NCBI GenBank assembly: GCA_964349355.1
Contig: CAYGFZ010000028.1
Location: 1-27,486 of the forward strand
DNA from: JAUVXE01 sp964349355
GTDB lineage: Bacteria; Actinomycetota; Coriobacteriia; Anaerosomatales; SLCP01
Direction: 5' to 3'
DNA: 27,486 nt
Each line of letters opens with the position of its first letter. The first letter of the stretch is position 1. Below the pieces are notes generated by a model. The model saw nothing but the letters and a program-made list of their open reading frames with translations, had not been told where the DNA came from and searched no databases. The position numbers were made by a program, and so were the translations under genes. Shown here in pieces: positions 1-7,934 of the stretch.

Positions 1-442
1 CGCTCTCGCCGAAGTACAGCCCCCCCGTGAGCTCGCGCACGATGAGCATGTCGACTCCGTAGAGCGCCTCAGGCTTGAGCGTCGAAGCTCCCAGGAGCGC
101 GGGGAAGAGCTTGACCGGCCGCAGATTCGCATAGAGCCCGAGCGCCTTGCGTATGCCGAGGAGCCCCTGCTCGGGTCGGGGCTTGTCCGGATCGGTGGTA
201 TCCCATTTGGGCCCGCCGATAGCAGCCAGGAGCACCGCATCGGCCCCGTGAGCCGCTTCGAGTGTCGCCTCAGGCAGCGCGGTCCCCGTCTCATCGATCG
301 CGATCCCGCCGAGGAGCGCCTCGGTGAACTCGAACGTCACGCCCTCGCGAGCGCCGATGGCGCGCAGGACCTTGACCGCCTCGGCGGTGATCTCCGGGCC
401 GATGCCGTCTCCGGGCAGCAGGCAGATATGGTGCATGGTCAC
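1..442 (-). CDS. leuB: 3-isopropylmalate dehydrogenase, N-terminal part (cut by window edge)
   Basis: LeuB oxidatively decarboxylates 3-isopropylmalate with NAD+ in the cytoplasm, a late step of leucine synthesis. About 145 N-terminal residues are visible. They contain the family opening motif LLPGDGIGPEI and the downstream segment GGPKWD, then RPEQGLLGIRK and LYANLRPVK, all typical of LeuB/isocitrate dehydrogenase-type enzymes; the remainder lies left of the window. An ATG is at 436-434, but AGGAGG (456-451) sits 14 nt from it and only 8 nt from a GTG at 442-440, so I prefer the GTG start. It is transcribed divergently from the toxin-antitoxin pair. In many bacteria leuB directly follows leuCD; here leuD lies 6.9 kb upstream, and sugar and toxin genes fill the space. 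The identification is secure; only the start codon is uncertain. Confidence 0.95.
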   Translation of the reverse strand, partial: MTMHHICLLPGDGIGPEITAEAVKVLRAIGAREGVTFEFTEALLGGIAIDETGTALPEATLEAAHGADAVLLAAIGGPKWDTTDPDKPRPEQGLLGIRKALGLYANLRPVKLFPALLGASTLKPEALYGVDMLIVRELTGGLYFGES

Positions 443-537
443 TGGCGGATCCTCCTCGTGCGTCGGTTCGCGTGTGCGATAGTGTACTAGACTCGACCTC
501 TCTACATTTTCTTAGTATATTGACAGCGGAGGTGTAG
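443..537. promoter_or_regulatory. Divergent intergenic region, leuB / toxin-antitoxin
   Basis: This 95-nt AT-richer gap must hold promoters for both directions. On the plus strand TAGTAT (513-518) or TATATT (516-521) could serve as a -10, and GGAGG (528-532) lies 5 nt before the antitoxin ATG. On the minus strand TACACT (486-481) could serve leuB. The short inverted repeat TAGT-GT-ACTA (480-489) could be an operator for the ribbon-helix-helix antitoxin, since such proteins usually autoregulate. No good -35 is visible for either direction, so the assignment is tentative. Confidence 0.35.
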
Positions 538-909
538 ATGATGACCTACGAACGTAAGCAGGTTCAGATCTCAGCGTTCATCGCCGAGGAGACCAAGAGC
601 GCGCTCGATCGTTACGTGGAAGCGACCGGACTCAAGAAGAACCGCGTCATCGAAGAGGCTCTCCAGCGCCACCTTGCGGCGATAGACGAGATTCCGGCGC
701 AGTACATCATCGAGACGGACATCGTCGTGACCCCCGAGGGCTGGGAGATGATCTGGGACATGATCGAGACCGAGCGGGAGCCGAGTCCTGCTCTCGTCCA
801 GATGTGGAAAGACCACTACGAGTTCATCAGGACGGACGGGAAATCACTAGAGGAAAAACTCGGCATCAGCCACCTCGCCGCTAAAGATGAGTGCACCGAT
901 GGAGATTAG
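538..909 (+). CDS. Ribbon-helix-helix antitoxin of a GNAT toxin-antitoxin pair
   Basis: A 123-residue protein with a ribbon-helix-helix-like N-terminus: a short strand (KQVQISAFI, residues 6-14) followed by helices carrying EETKSALDRYVEATGLKKN and a conserved-looking EEALQRHL. This is the DNA-binding fold of TacA-like and other RHH antitoxins. The C-terminal half (about residues 55-123) is acidic and probably wraps and neutralises the partner toxin. GGAGG is 5 nt before the first of two adjacent ATGs (538 and 541). The gene overlaps the downstream GNAT gene, a usual arrangement in type II modules. The DNA-binding role and autorepression are inferred from family knowledge. The RHH fold assignment is good; the exact antitoxin family is not determined. 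Confidence 0.75.
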   Translation: MMTYERKQVQISAFIAEETKSALDRYVEATGLKKNRVIEEALQRHLAAIDEIPAQYIIETDIVVTPEGWEMIWDMIETEREPSPALVQMWKDHYEFIRTDGKSLEEKLGISHLAAKDECTDGD

Positions 910-1540
910 AGCACTGCGTCCCGAAGACCCGCGCCACAGCTTCCGCTCGGGTCAGCCCGACATCGACGAGTTCCTCCATCGCTATGCGGGACAGAATCAG
1001 TTCCGCCACCACATCGGCGTGACCTACGTGGCAGTCACCGCGCAAGCGATGCTCGGCTACTTCACCGTCGCTGCCGGACAGACACAACCCAGAGACCTGC
1101 CGCCTGAGTCGGGAACACGGCTGCCCTCGTACTCCGTGCCGATTCTGCGGCTCGCCCGACTCGGTGTCGATGCGCGAGAGCAGGACTGCGGACTCGATAA
1201 GGAATTGTTGCGCGCCTCGGTACTGATTGCCACCGAGATGCGGGCTCGCGTGGGCTGCGTGGGCATTCTCGTGGACTCCAAGCCCGACACAGTCGACTTC
1301 TACGAACGGCACGACTTCCGCCGCACCCCTGTGACTTCGCGCATGGCGGGCGCTGGCGCCCCGCCGGTCAGGCTCTTCGCGGATCTGCGGCATCTCTGGC
1401 GCGCTGGCAATCCAGCCCGCATCGATGAGGGACCCGAACTTGCACTCGCCGCTGAGTTCCGCCGCAGGGCGCGGGAACTCAAACTCACACCCGAGCAGGT
1501 GGCAGCTGCGGTCGATGCGCTCGTGGGGCGCAGCGGGTGA
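887..1540 (+). CDS. GNAT-family acetyltransferase, probable TacT-like toxin
   Basis: TacT-like GNAT toxins acetylate the amino group of charged tRNAs using acetyl-CoA and so block translation. Matching features are FRSGQPDIDEFLHRYA (about 20-35), GVTYVAV and MLGYFTVAAG, then VPILRLARLGVDAREQDCGLDKELL, the acetyl-CoA-binding stretch, and VDFYERHDF with the conserved tyrosine. The QxxGxG loop is imperfect (QDCGLD). The ATG at 887 gives a 23-nt overlap with the antitoxin; an in-frame ATG at 899 gives an 11-nt overlap and begins MEIRAL. At 217 residues it carries about 45 extra C-terminal residues compared with the usual TacT-like core, ending in a helix-like ELKLTPEQVAAAVDAL. Pairing with the RHH gene makes a toxin role likely, but an ordinary acetyltransferase cannot be excluded. 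Confidence 0.8.
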   Translation: MSAPMEIRALRPEDPRHSFRSGQPDIDEFLHRYAGQNQFRHHIGVTYVAVTAQAMLGYFTVAAGQTQPRDLPPESGTRLPSYSVPILRLARLGVDAREQDCGLDKELLRASVLIATEMRARVGCVGILVDSKPDTVDFYERHDFRRTPVTSRMAGAGAPPVRLFADLRHLWRAGNPARIDEGPELALAAEFRRRARELKLTPEQVAAAVDALVGRSG

Positions 1541-1591
1541 CCCGGGCGAGCCACCGGAGCGGTCGCCGTACCGCGGGGGGCGCCCGTGCGG

Positions 1592-1597
1592 TACCAT
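1592..1597 (+). promoter_or_regulatory. Candidate leaderless -10 for the GT4 gene at 1604
   Basis: TACCAT lies 6 nt before the ATG at 1604, the spacing seen for leaderless transcripts that begin at the start codon, which are common in Actinobacteria. No Shine-Dalgarno sequence precedes that ATG. The arms GTACCGC (1568-1574) and GCGGTAC (1588-1594) also form an inverted repeat overlapping it. No convincing -35 is seen. Confidence 0.35.
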
Positions 1598-1603
1598 CGG
1601 CGC

Positions 1604-2764
1604 ATGAGCCCATCAGCGCTGTTCGTCACGACCGTCCCCATCACGCTCGAAGCGTTTCTCCTCCCCTTCGCCGAGCACTTCCGGGCAAAGGGCTGGCGTA
1701 TCGATGCCCTGACGAAGGGTGCCACCCGATGTCCTGCGATCCTGGGCTCGTTCGATACGCTCTACGACATAACCTGGAGCCGGAACCCGCTGGCCGTCAG
1801 CGACCACTTCGACACCTGGGCACGCGTGAGGCGGATCGTCATCGAGGGACGCTACGACATCGTGCACGTCCATACCCCGATCGCAGCGTTCGTGACCCGC
1901 TTCGCGCTACGCTCGCTTCCGGCCTCCGAGCGTCCGGCGATCATCTATACCGCGCACGGGTTCCACTTCTACGACGGGCAGTCGTTCCTCGGCCACTCGA
2001 TCTTCTCCGCCATGGAGCGGAGGGCCGCACACTGGACCGACTTCCTCATCACGATCAACGAGGAGGACTTCCGCGCTGCACGAAAGTTCCCGGGGATCAC
2101 GTCAGACCGTGTCCGCCTGATTCCCGGGATCGGGGTAGACGTCGACCACTACGACCCGGCATCCTTCTCCGCAGAGGAGGCAAGGGCGGTCCGACAGGGG
2201 CTCGGTGTGCCCGAGGACGCCTTCATGCTGCTGATGGTCGCAGAGTTCTCACCGGTCAAACGTCACGAACACCTGCTCGAAGCACTCGCGCAGGCAAAGA
2301 GGGGGCGCGTGGTCACCGTCTTCGCGGGAACGGGACCCCTGGAGGAGTCGATCCGCGCGCGCGCTGACGAACTGGGATTGGCCGACCGTGTGAGATTCGC
2401 CGGCTTTCGTCGAGACATTCCCGCGCTGTTGGCTGCAAGCGATGCACTTGCACTTGTATCAGCACGTGAGGGACTCCCCCGCTCGGTGCTCGAAGCGATG
2501 TCTATGGGCCTACCTGTTATCGGCACTCAGACCCGAGGGATCGTCGATGCCGTGGGCAAGGTCGCGGGCTGGACGGTACCCAAGCACGACACCACGGCGC
2601 TGGCTGCATTGATAGAGCAGGCGGCCGATGAACCCGGTGAGGTCGCCTCGAAAGGGGCTGCCGCGTACGCACGGACACGAGAGCGGTTCGCTCTGACCGA
2701 TGTACTCCAAGCATACGAAGGCCTGTACACCGAGGCGCGGCAGGCACTGCGGCGGACAGAATGA
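1604..2764 (+). CDS. GT4-family glycosyltransferase
   Basis: A retaining GT-B glycosyltransferase of family 4, about 386 residues, likely adding a sugar from a nucleotide donor to a lipid-linked glycan at the cytoplasmic face of the membrane. The N-terminal acceptor domain begins LFVTTVPITLEAFLLPFA and includes DIVHVHTPIAAFV and YTAHGFHFY. The C-terminal donor domain has FAGTGPLEE and the family E-x7-E signature EGLPRSVLE at about residue 288. A GTG at 1586 is in frame with G-rich sequence before it, but the family normally begins at the hydrophobic VTTVPIT segment, so the ATG at 1604 is preferred. It precedes the CapD-like gene on the same strand by 43 nt. Donor and acceptor cannot be told from sequence. 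Confidence 0.88.
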   Translation: MSPSALFVTTVPITLEAFLLPFAEHFRAKGWRIDALTKGATRCPAILGSFDTLYDITWSRNPLAVSDHFDTWARVRRIVIEGRYDIVHVHTPIAAFVTRFALRSLPASERPAIIYTAHGFHFYDGQSFLGHSIFSAMERRAAHWTDFLITINEEDFRAARKFPGITSDRVRLIPGIGVDVDHYDPASFSAEEARAVRQGLGVPEDAFMLLMVAEFSPVKRHEHLLEALAQAKRGRVVTVFAGTGPLEESIRARADELGLADRVRFAGFRRDIPALLAASDALALVSAREGLPRSVLEAMSMGLPVIGTQTRGIVDAVGKVAGWTVPKHDTTALAALIEQAADEPGEVASKGAAAYARTRERFALTDVLQAYEGLYTEARQALRRTE

Positions 2765-2774
2765 ACCGCCAAAG

Positions 2775-2783
2775 TGCTATGAT
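2775..2783 (+). promoter_or_regulatory. Extended -10 promoter for the CapD-like gene
   Basis: TGC-TATGAT matches an extended -10 (TGnTATAAT) with one mismatch in the hexamer. It lies in the 43-nt gap after the GT4 gene and would start RNA near 2790, about 18 nt before the ATG at 2808. The -35 region is poor, as is usual for extended -10 promoters. Confidence 0.5.
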
Positions 2784-2807
2784 TCGAGCCGCCCGTTCCC
2801 TGAGGGC

Positions 2808-4688
2808 ATGGAGCTCAGTTTGAACCCCACTGACGTGATCGGCCGCATACACCGGGCCTCCCGCCTGACCAGCCCCGTGCTCGTCGTGTTCGACGGTGCG
2901 ATCGTGGTGACGATGACCGTCGCGGCGTACTACGCCCGATTCGATGGCACCGTTCCCTCGTTCTTCGGCAGGTGGATCCCGCATCTTTCAGTCGCCAGCG
3001 TTGTCGTCTATCTCACACTCTTCGGCCTGTTCGGTCTCTACCGGATCGTCCTGCGGCACGTCGGACTCGAGGTGCTCCTGCGCCTCCTCGCCGCGTGCGC
3101 CATCGGGTTCGCCCTCCTCCTTGGCGTGAACCTGCTCATGCCCATGGAAGACCTCATGCGTCCCGTGCCGCTCGGCGTACTGTTCATCCAGGGTGTCCTC
3201 GTCTTCGTCGGCGCCGCCGGTGCGCGAGTCGCTGTGCGGGTGGTTCTGCACCTGCACGCAGTGAACCCCGGCGATCGACAGCGAGCCCTCATCGTCGGAG
3301 CAGGCAGTGTCGGCCCCCTGCTGCTCCGCGAGATCAGGGCGCATCCCGACCTCGAACTCGCGGTCGTCGGCTTTCTCGATGACGACACGGCACTGCACGG
3401 ACGCACGATCAACGGAGTGCGGGTACTCGGGGGCACCGCAGACCTTGGCAAGATAGTCGACGAGACGGGCGCGCAAGAAGTCATCGTCGCGATGCCGTCG
3501 GCGCCACGGGAGACCGTCCGGAGTATCCTGAACGCGGCCGCCGATGCGGGGGTGCGGACCCGGGTTGTGCCGCAACTACTCGCCGACCGTGGTTCGGTGA
3601 GCCTGAGGGACCTGCGCCCGATCGAGGTGGAGGACCTCCTCGGCAGGGAACTGACACCCATCGATGTCGAACAGATACGAAGCACTATCAAGGACCATGT
3701 GGTGCTGGTAACGGGTGCAGCGGGATCGATCGGCTCGGAGCTCTGCCGGCAGGTCGCGAAGCTCGAACCGGCAGCACTCGTGCTCCTCGACATCGACGAG
3801 TCTCGCCTCTACGAACTCTGGCTCGAACTCGAAGGTTCGGTACCCGGGCTCGCACGTATGGCGATCTGCGACATCCGGGACGCCGGAGCGGTCACTGCGG
3901 TCTTCGACTGCGAGCGCCCGCAGGTGGTCCTCCACTCGGCGGCCTACAAGCACGTACCGCTCATGGAGCTCTCTCCGGCCGAGGCGGTCAAGACCAACGT
4001 GCTCGGCACCAGGCAAATCATCGAGGCGTGCGAGCGCCACGGGGTTGAACGGTTCGTGCTCATCTCCACGGACAAGGCGGTCTCACCCGTCAACGTCATG
4101 GGGCTCACGAAATCACTTGCCGAGCGGGTGACGCTCGCCGCGGTCCGACGGGGGAAGATCAACGCGGTAGCGGTGCGTTTCGGCAACGTCCTCGCAAGCC
4201 GCGGCTCGGTGGTGCCCATCTTCGAGAAGCAGCTGCGTCACGGAGGCCCGCTCACTGTGACCGACCCCGAGGTCACCCGCTACTTCATGATGATCCCCGA
4301 GGCCTCGCGCCTCGTGCTTCAGGCGCAGGCCATTGGCAAGCCGGGAGACATCTTCGTGCTGGAGATGGGCGAACCCGTGAAGATCGTGGAACTCGCCCGC
4401 AAGATGATCGCGCTTGCCGGCGTGCCCGCCGAGATCGTCTACACGGGCCTCAGGCCCGGCGAGAGACTTCACGAGGAGCTCATCACCCGGACCGAGCGGC
4501 TCCTGCCCACCGATTGCGAGAAGATCCTGAGAGTCGACCGCGTCAAGGTGCCGGAGCCCACACTCGAAGACGACCTCGCCGACCTCATCGCCCGCGCCGC
4601 CGAAGGCGACCGCGGGGGCCTGTTCGCGGCGGTGGAACGACTCGAACCCGGATTCGCGGAGCGCAACCGGGGGCCTGAGGACGGCTGA
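2808..4688 (+). CDS. Membrane CapD/FlaA1-type NDP-sugar 4,6-dehydratase
   Basis: A 626-residue protein of the polysaccharide-biosynthesis dehydratase family (CapD, PglF, WbpM), which typically converts UDP-GlcNAc to its 4-keto-6-deoxy derivative. About four hydrophobic membrane segments occupy residues 20-150. A CoA-binding-like domain follows (ALIVGAGSVGPLLL), then the short-chain dehydrogenase domain with VTGAAGSIGSE at about 301. The catalytic region reads STDKAV at about 420, followed by a methionine at about 430 where classical enzymes have tyrosine, then lysine; this T-D-K/M/K set is the CapD/PglF signature. The upstream in-frame extension is implausible. ATG 2808 is chosen, but GGAG (2810-2813) is 6 nt before an in-frame TTG at 2820, which is an alternative. 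It converges with the reductase gene, with 5 nt between stop codons. Confidence 0.9.
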   Translation: MELSLNPTDVIGRIHRASRLTSPVLVVFDGAIVVTMTVAAYYARFDGTVPSFFGRWIPHLSVASVVVYLTLFGLFGLYRIVLRHVGLEVLLRLLAACAIGFALLLGVNLLMPMEDLMRPVPLGVLFIQGVLVFVGAAGARVAVRVVLHLHAVNPGDRQRALIVGAGSVGPLLLREIRAHPDLELAVVGFLDDDTALHGRTINGVRVLGGTADLGKIVDETGAQEVIVAMPSAPRETVRSILNAAADAGVRTRVVPQLLADRGSVSLRDLRPIEVEDLLGRELTPIDVEQIRSTIKDHVVLVTGAAGSIGSELCRQVAKLEPAALVLLDIDESRLYELWLELEGSVPGLARMAICDIRDAGAVTAVFDCERPQVVLHSAAYKHVPLMELSPAEAVKTNVLGTRQIIEACERHGVERFVLISTDKAVSPVNVMGLTKSLAERVTLAAVRRGKINAVAVRFGNVLASRGSVVPIFEKQLRHGGPLTVTDPEVTRYFMMIPEASRLVLQAQAIGKPGDIFVLEMGEPVKIVELARKMIALAGVPAEIVYTGLRPGERLHEELITRTERLLPTDCEKILRVDRVKVPEPTLEDDLADLIARAAEGDRGGLFAAVERLEPGFAERNRGPEDG

Positions 4689-4693
4689 AGCGC

Positions 4694-5590
4694 CTACCCG
4701 TAACGTGCAGCGCGCAGGCGCTCGAGCGCGGTGCGAACGTCTGAGTGTGCGCGCCATCCCAGTGCGGCGAGCTTGGCGCTGCTTCCCACCGAGACGCTCG
4801 GCACTGTCGGCGGCCCCTGCACCTCGATGGCAGCGGAGCTGCCCCACACCTCGACCACAAGCCGCACCATCTCGGCTACGGATACGCCCTCGCCGCTGCA
4901 TACGTTATACGCCTCACCTGCCCGACCTTCCGACGACAGCAAGAGCAGCGCCGCAGCACCGTCCCGGACATCAAGGTAGTCCCGCACCGACGAGTCCTCG
5001 CACAGCTGCACCGTGCATGCTCCCGCATCCAGTTGGGTGATCACATCGCTGATGAGCGATCCAGCCGGCTCTTCTCCGCCGAGGAGATTGAACGACCGGG
5101 CTATCGACACGTTGAGGCCGTCTTGGGCCACAAAAGCGCCTACGATGTCCTCGGCGACCAACTTAGACCAGCCGTAGTGAGAGCCGGGAGCGGGCTGAAG
5201 CTCCTCGCTTACCGGAGACGGAGCCGCCGCTCCGTACACGGCCGCGGAGCTCACGAGCACCATGTGCGCGCGGGGCACGGCCGCCCGCATGGCGCCCAAG
5301 AGCTGCCAGGTGAGACGCACGTTGCCCTCGTAGAAACCTTCGGCACCCGAGATCACCCGCGGGGTCGCCCCGGCACAATGGATGATCCGGTCTGGTGCGA
5401 TCTCACGCAGCGTCGACTCCAGCGAATCGGATGCGTCGCCACTGAACACACGATACGCGACACCCTCTATGGGCTCCCCGGGCTTTCCCGCTCGTGCCAG
5501 TCCCCATACGTGCATCCCCTGCTCGAGAGCCACTCGACAGACCGCGCTGCCCACGAATCCCGTTGCTCCGGTAACGAGCAGCCTGGACAT
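4694..5590 (-). CDS. NAD(P)-dependent NDP-4-keto-6-deoxysugar reductase/epimerase, RMD-like
   Basis: A 298-residue extended short-chain dehydrogenase. It has the Rossmann motif GATGFVG (8-14), SSAAVYG with catalytic Ser at about 114-115, and the YGWSK catalytic pair (Tyr139, Lys143). RSFNLLGGEEPAGS and DYLDVRD resemble GDP-6-deoxymannose reductases, which reduce the 4-keto intermediate from a 4,6-dehydratase. Lacking the SE/DE dehydratase motif, it is more likely a reductase or epimerase. It is last of three genes (dehydratase, nucleotidyltransferase, this one); its ATG is 1 nt past the preceding stop (TAG-C-ATG), so the genes are probably translationally coupled. Substrate (GDP-, dTDP- or UDP-sugar) is not determined. 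An alternative annotation is NDP-sugar 4-epimerase. Confidence 0.8.
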   Translation of the reverse strand: MSRLLVTGATGFVGSAVCRVALEQGMHVWGLARAGKPGEPIEGVAYRVFSGDASDSLESTLREIAPDRIIHCAGATPRVISGAEGFYEGNVRLTWQLLGAMRAAVPRAHMVLVSSAAVYGAAAPSPVSEELQPAPGSHYGWSKLVAEDIVGAFVAQDGLNVSIARSFNLLGGEEPAGSLISDVITQLDAGACTVQLCEDSSVRDYLDVRDGAAALLLLSSEGRAGEAYNVCSGEGVSVAEMVRLVVEVWGSSAAIEVQGPPTVPSVSVGSSAKLAALGWRAHSDVRTALERLRAARYG

Positions 5591-5591
5591 G

Positions 5592-6311
5592 CTACCGGTC
5601 CCCCGGCAGGAAGGTGTCACGCAATGCCGAGAACTCCTCCTGGGCCAGGGCGAAGTCGTCGTGACGGCCGATATCCAGCCAGTATCCGTCGAAGGGAACC
5701 GCCCGGACGCGTTCCCCGACGTTGACGAGACGTACGATCAGGTCGGGAAAGTCCAGTCTCTCGCCTGCTTGCACGTATGTGAGCACCCCCGGAGAGAATG
5801 CGCAGATGCCCATGCTGACGCGGTGCTCATGCTCGGGTTTTTCGATGTAGTCGGTGACGTCACCGGAACCGTCAGTCTCGACGATCCCGAAATCCAATCG
5901 TGTGGTACGCATCTTGGTGGAGATCGAGGCGACAGCGCCAGAGGCCGTGTGCTCGTCGAGAAAGGCCCCGTAGTCGAGCGTCGTCAACACGTCCCCATTC
6001 ACGAGTAGGAATGACTCGGTAAGGCCGTCGATGAGCGCGAGCGGACCCGCGGTGCCGAGCGGCCGCTCCTCACGCGCGTAATCCAGCACCATGCCGAACT
6101 TCGAACCGTCTCCGAAGAAAGCCTCAACGAGTTCGGCGAGGTGGCCGACGGCCAGTGTTGCATGCGTGAAGCCACACGCCGACAGCTGACGCAACACCAC
6201 CTCAAGGATCGGCGTGTCATCGAGCGGCATGAGGGGCTTGGGGAAGACGGTGGTATACGGCGCGAGCCGTGTTCCCTTCCCTCCTGCGAGTATTACCGCG
6301 CGCAGGCCCAT
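5592..6311 (-). CDS. Sugar-1-phosphate nucleotidyltransferase
   Basis: A 239-residue enzyme that joins a sugar-1-phosphate to an NTP, releasing pyrophosphate. The N-terminal signature is AVILAGGKGTRLAPYT with FPKPLMPL (catalytic Lys25). GTAGP at 86-90 and the metal-binding NGDVL (Asp107) follow, then EKPEHEHRVSMGICAF and YWLDIGRHDDF, all typical of RmlA/mannose-1-phosphate guanylyltransferase-like enzymes. It lacks the C-terminal left-handed beta-helix of bifunctional acetyltransferase forms. GGAGG is 4 nt before the ATG. It sits 10 nt after the 4,6-dehydratase gene and 1 nt before the reductase gene, so it probably supplies the activated sugar for those two. Base and sugar specificity cannot be read from sequence. 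Confidence 0.87.
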   Translation of the reverse strand: MGLRAVILAGGKGTRLAPYTTVFPKPLMPLDDTPILEVVLRQLSACGFTHATLAVGHLAELVEAFFGDGSKFGMVLDYAREERPLGTAGPLALIDGLTESFLLVNGDVLTTLDYGAFLDEHTASGAVASISTKMRTTRLDFGIVETDGSGDVTDYIEKPEHEHRVSMGICAFSPGVLTYVQAGERLDFPDLIVRLVNVGERVRAVPFDGYWLDIGRHDDFALAQEEFSALRDTFLPGDR

Positions 6312-6321
6312 AGGTCCTCCA

Positions 6322-7317
6322 TCAGATGGTGTAGCCGGTCCGGTAATGTCGCCGATTGCCGTCGCTTGAGAACCACTCGACCGTCCGCTCGAGTCCCTCT
6401 CGCAGCGAGACGCGAGGCGTCCAGCCGGTCAACTCCCGGGCACGTGAGTTGTCCGAGAGCAATCGCTCCACCTCGCTCTTTTCCGGTCGCAGGCGCTCGT
6501 CGCGTGACATGACAGGCACGTCTCGGCCGGTGATCTCCATGAGCAGGCAGGCCAGATCACCGATCGAGATGTCCTCCCCGTACCCGAGGTTGACGTCGCA
6601 CCCGACTGCCGCATCGCACTCGGCACACGCGACAAAGCCGTCGACCGTGTCGCCAACGAACGTGAGGTCGCGCGTGGGATGCACCGCCCCGAGCTGCAGC
6701 TCACCCGCACCCGAAAGAAGCTGCGTGATGATGGTCGGTACCACGGCGCGGGCCGACTGTCGCGGACCATAGGTATTGAACGGCCTCACGATGGTCACCG
6801 GCAGGTCGAAGCTGCGATGGAACGACTCTGCCATCGCATCGGCACCGATCTTGGACGCCGAATACGGCGACTGCGGCTGACGGGGATGACGCTCGTCGAT
6901 GGGAGTATAGCGAGCTGTGCCGTAGACCTCACTCGTACTCGTTACGACCACCCGCTCGAGTCCGAAGTCGCGAGCAGCCTGGAGTACGTTGAGAGTACCC
7001 GTGACATTTGTCTCGACGTAGGAGTCAGGCGAATGGAACGAGAACGGGATACCGATGAGCGCCGCCAGATGCATGACAACGTCGGCGCCATCGAGCACGG
7101 TCCGAACCCCGTTGGGGTCGCGCACGTCACCCATGAATATCTCGACCTCGCCCACGACAGGCAGGGAGACAGAGTCAAGCCACCCGCGCGAATCAAACGA
7201 GTTGTAGTAACAAAACGCAGTAACGCGAGAACCGTACGTCACGAGAGTCTCGACGAGGTGGCTTCCGATGAACCCGTCGGCGCCGGTAACCACCACCCGC
7301 TTGCCCTTGAGTTCCAT
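6322..7317 (-). CDS. NDP-sugar 4,6-dehydratase, LegB/GMD-like
   Basis: A 331-residue extended short-chain dehydrogenase. NAD binding is shown by VTGADGFIGSH (10-20). STSEVYG (127-133) has the Ser/Thr-Ser-Glu pattern of 4,6-dehydratases such as GDP-mannose 4,6-dehydratase, and YSASK (152-156) provides the catalytic Tyr and Lys. AFCYYNSFDSRGWLDS near residue 35 resembles the LegB group used in legionaminic-acid-type pathways. The product would be a 4-keto-6-deoxy NDP-sugar, to be processed by the adjacent reductase. A GTG at 7323 is in frame, but GGAGG (7327-7323) overlaps it and is 5 nt before the ATG at 7317, so the ATG is chosen. It follows leuD by only 32 nt with no terminator, which suggests cotranscription with leuD. 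Confidence 0.87.
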   Translation of the reverse strand: MELKGKRVVVTGADGFIGSHLVETLVTYGSRVTAFCYYNSFDSRGWLDSVSLPVVGEVEIFMGDVRDPNGVRTVLDGADVVMHLAALIGIPFSFHSPDSYVETNVTGTLNVLQAARDFGLERVVVTSTSEVYGTARYTPIDERHPRQPQSPYSASKIGADAMAESFHRSFDLPVTIVRPFNTYGPRQSARAVVPTIITQLLSGAGELQLGAVHPTRDLTFVGDTVDGFVACAECDAAVGCDVNLGYGEDISIGDLACLLMEITGRDVPVMSRDERLRPEKSEVERLLSDNSRARELTGWTPRVSLREGLERTVEWFSSDGNRRHYRTGYTI

Positions 7318-7349
7318 TCGCACCTCCGGGCCGGGACAACAAGACCCGG

Positions 7350-7847
7350 CTATTTGGACGCCATCTTCTGCCTGACCGCCTCGATGAGGCCGCCCTTCTC
7401 GATGATGTCCTTGACGAATGGCGGGAAGGGCTGGGCCTGGTAGGTCTCGCCCTTTGTCACGTTGACGATGACGCCGGCGTCCGCGTCGACTTCGACCTCG
7501 TCACCATCGCCGATGCCGTCGACCGCCTCGGACGACTCCATGATCGCGAGTCCCGTGTTGATCGCATTGCGGTAGAAGATGCGTGCGAACGACTTCGCGA
7601 TGACCACACTGATGCCCGCTGCCTTGATCGAGATCGGCGCATGCTCGCGGCTTGAGCCGCAACCGAAGTTCTCCTCGGCGACGAGGATGTCCCCGAACTC
7701 GATCTTGGCGACGAAGTTCGCGTCGAGGTCTTCCATGCAGTGCTTGGCGAGCTCTTCCGGCACGCTCGTGTTGAGGTAGCGCGCGGGGATGATGACGTCA
7801 GTATCGATGTCACGGCCGTACTTGTGCGCGGTGCCGTGGAACTTCAC
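7350..7847 (-). CDS. leuD: 3-isopropylmalate dehydratase small subunit
   Basis: LeuD is the swivelling-domain subunit of isopropylmalate isomerase and pairs with LeuC to convert 2- to 3-isopropylmalate. The 165-residue length suits the archaeal/two-subunit type. The signature is ENFGCGSSREHAP (59-71), preceded by DIDTDVIIPARYL and followed by IFYRNAINTGL. The start is GTG at 7847-7845 with AGGAG 5 nt upstream. An extended -10 lies about 34 nt upstream, so it has its own promoter and does not depend on the manC operon. Its partner leuC is 17.8 kb away on the same strand. Downstream on the same transcript are three deoxysugar genes, an unusual arrangement for leuD. Confidence 0.95.
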   Translation of the reverse strand: MKFHGTAHKYGRDIDTDVIIPARYLNTSVPEELAKHCMEDLDANFVAKIEFGDILVAEENFGCGSSREHAPISIKAAGISVVIAKSFARIFYRNAINTGLAIMESSEAVDGIGDGDEVEVDADAGVIVNVTKGETYQAQPFPPFVKDIIEKGGLIEAVRQKMASK

Positions 7848-7880
7848 GGGGGCTCCTCTCCCGGGTGGATGCGTGAGAGG

Positions 7881-7889
7881 ATTCTAGCA
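7881..7889 (-). promoter_or_regulatory. Extended -10 promoter for leuD and downstream sugar genes
   Basis: The minus strand reads TGC-TAGAAT (7889-7881), an extended -10. RNA would start near 7874, giving a leader of roughly 27 nt that contains AGGAG (7857-7853). The same hexamer with the TGn extension recurs upstream of two cytochrome genes. A clear -35 is not visible. Confidence 0.5.
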
Positions 7890-7934
7890 TGAGCCCGCCG
7901 AGGAGGTCCGGGGGCCTTCAGGCAGCACCGTACG

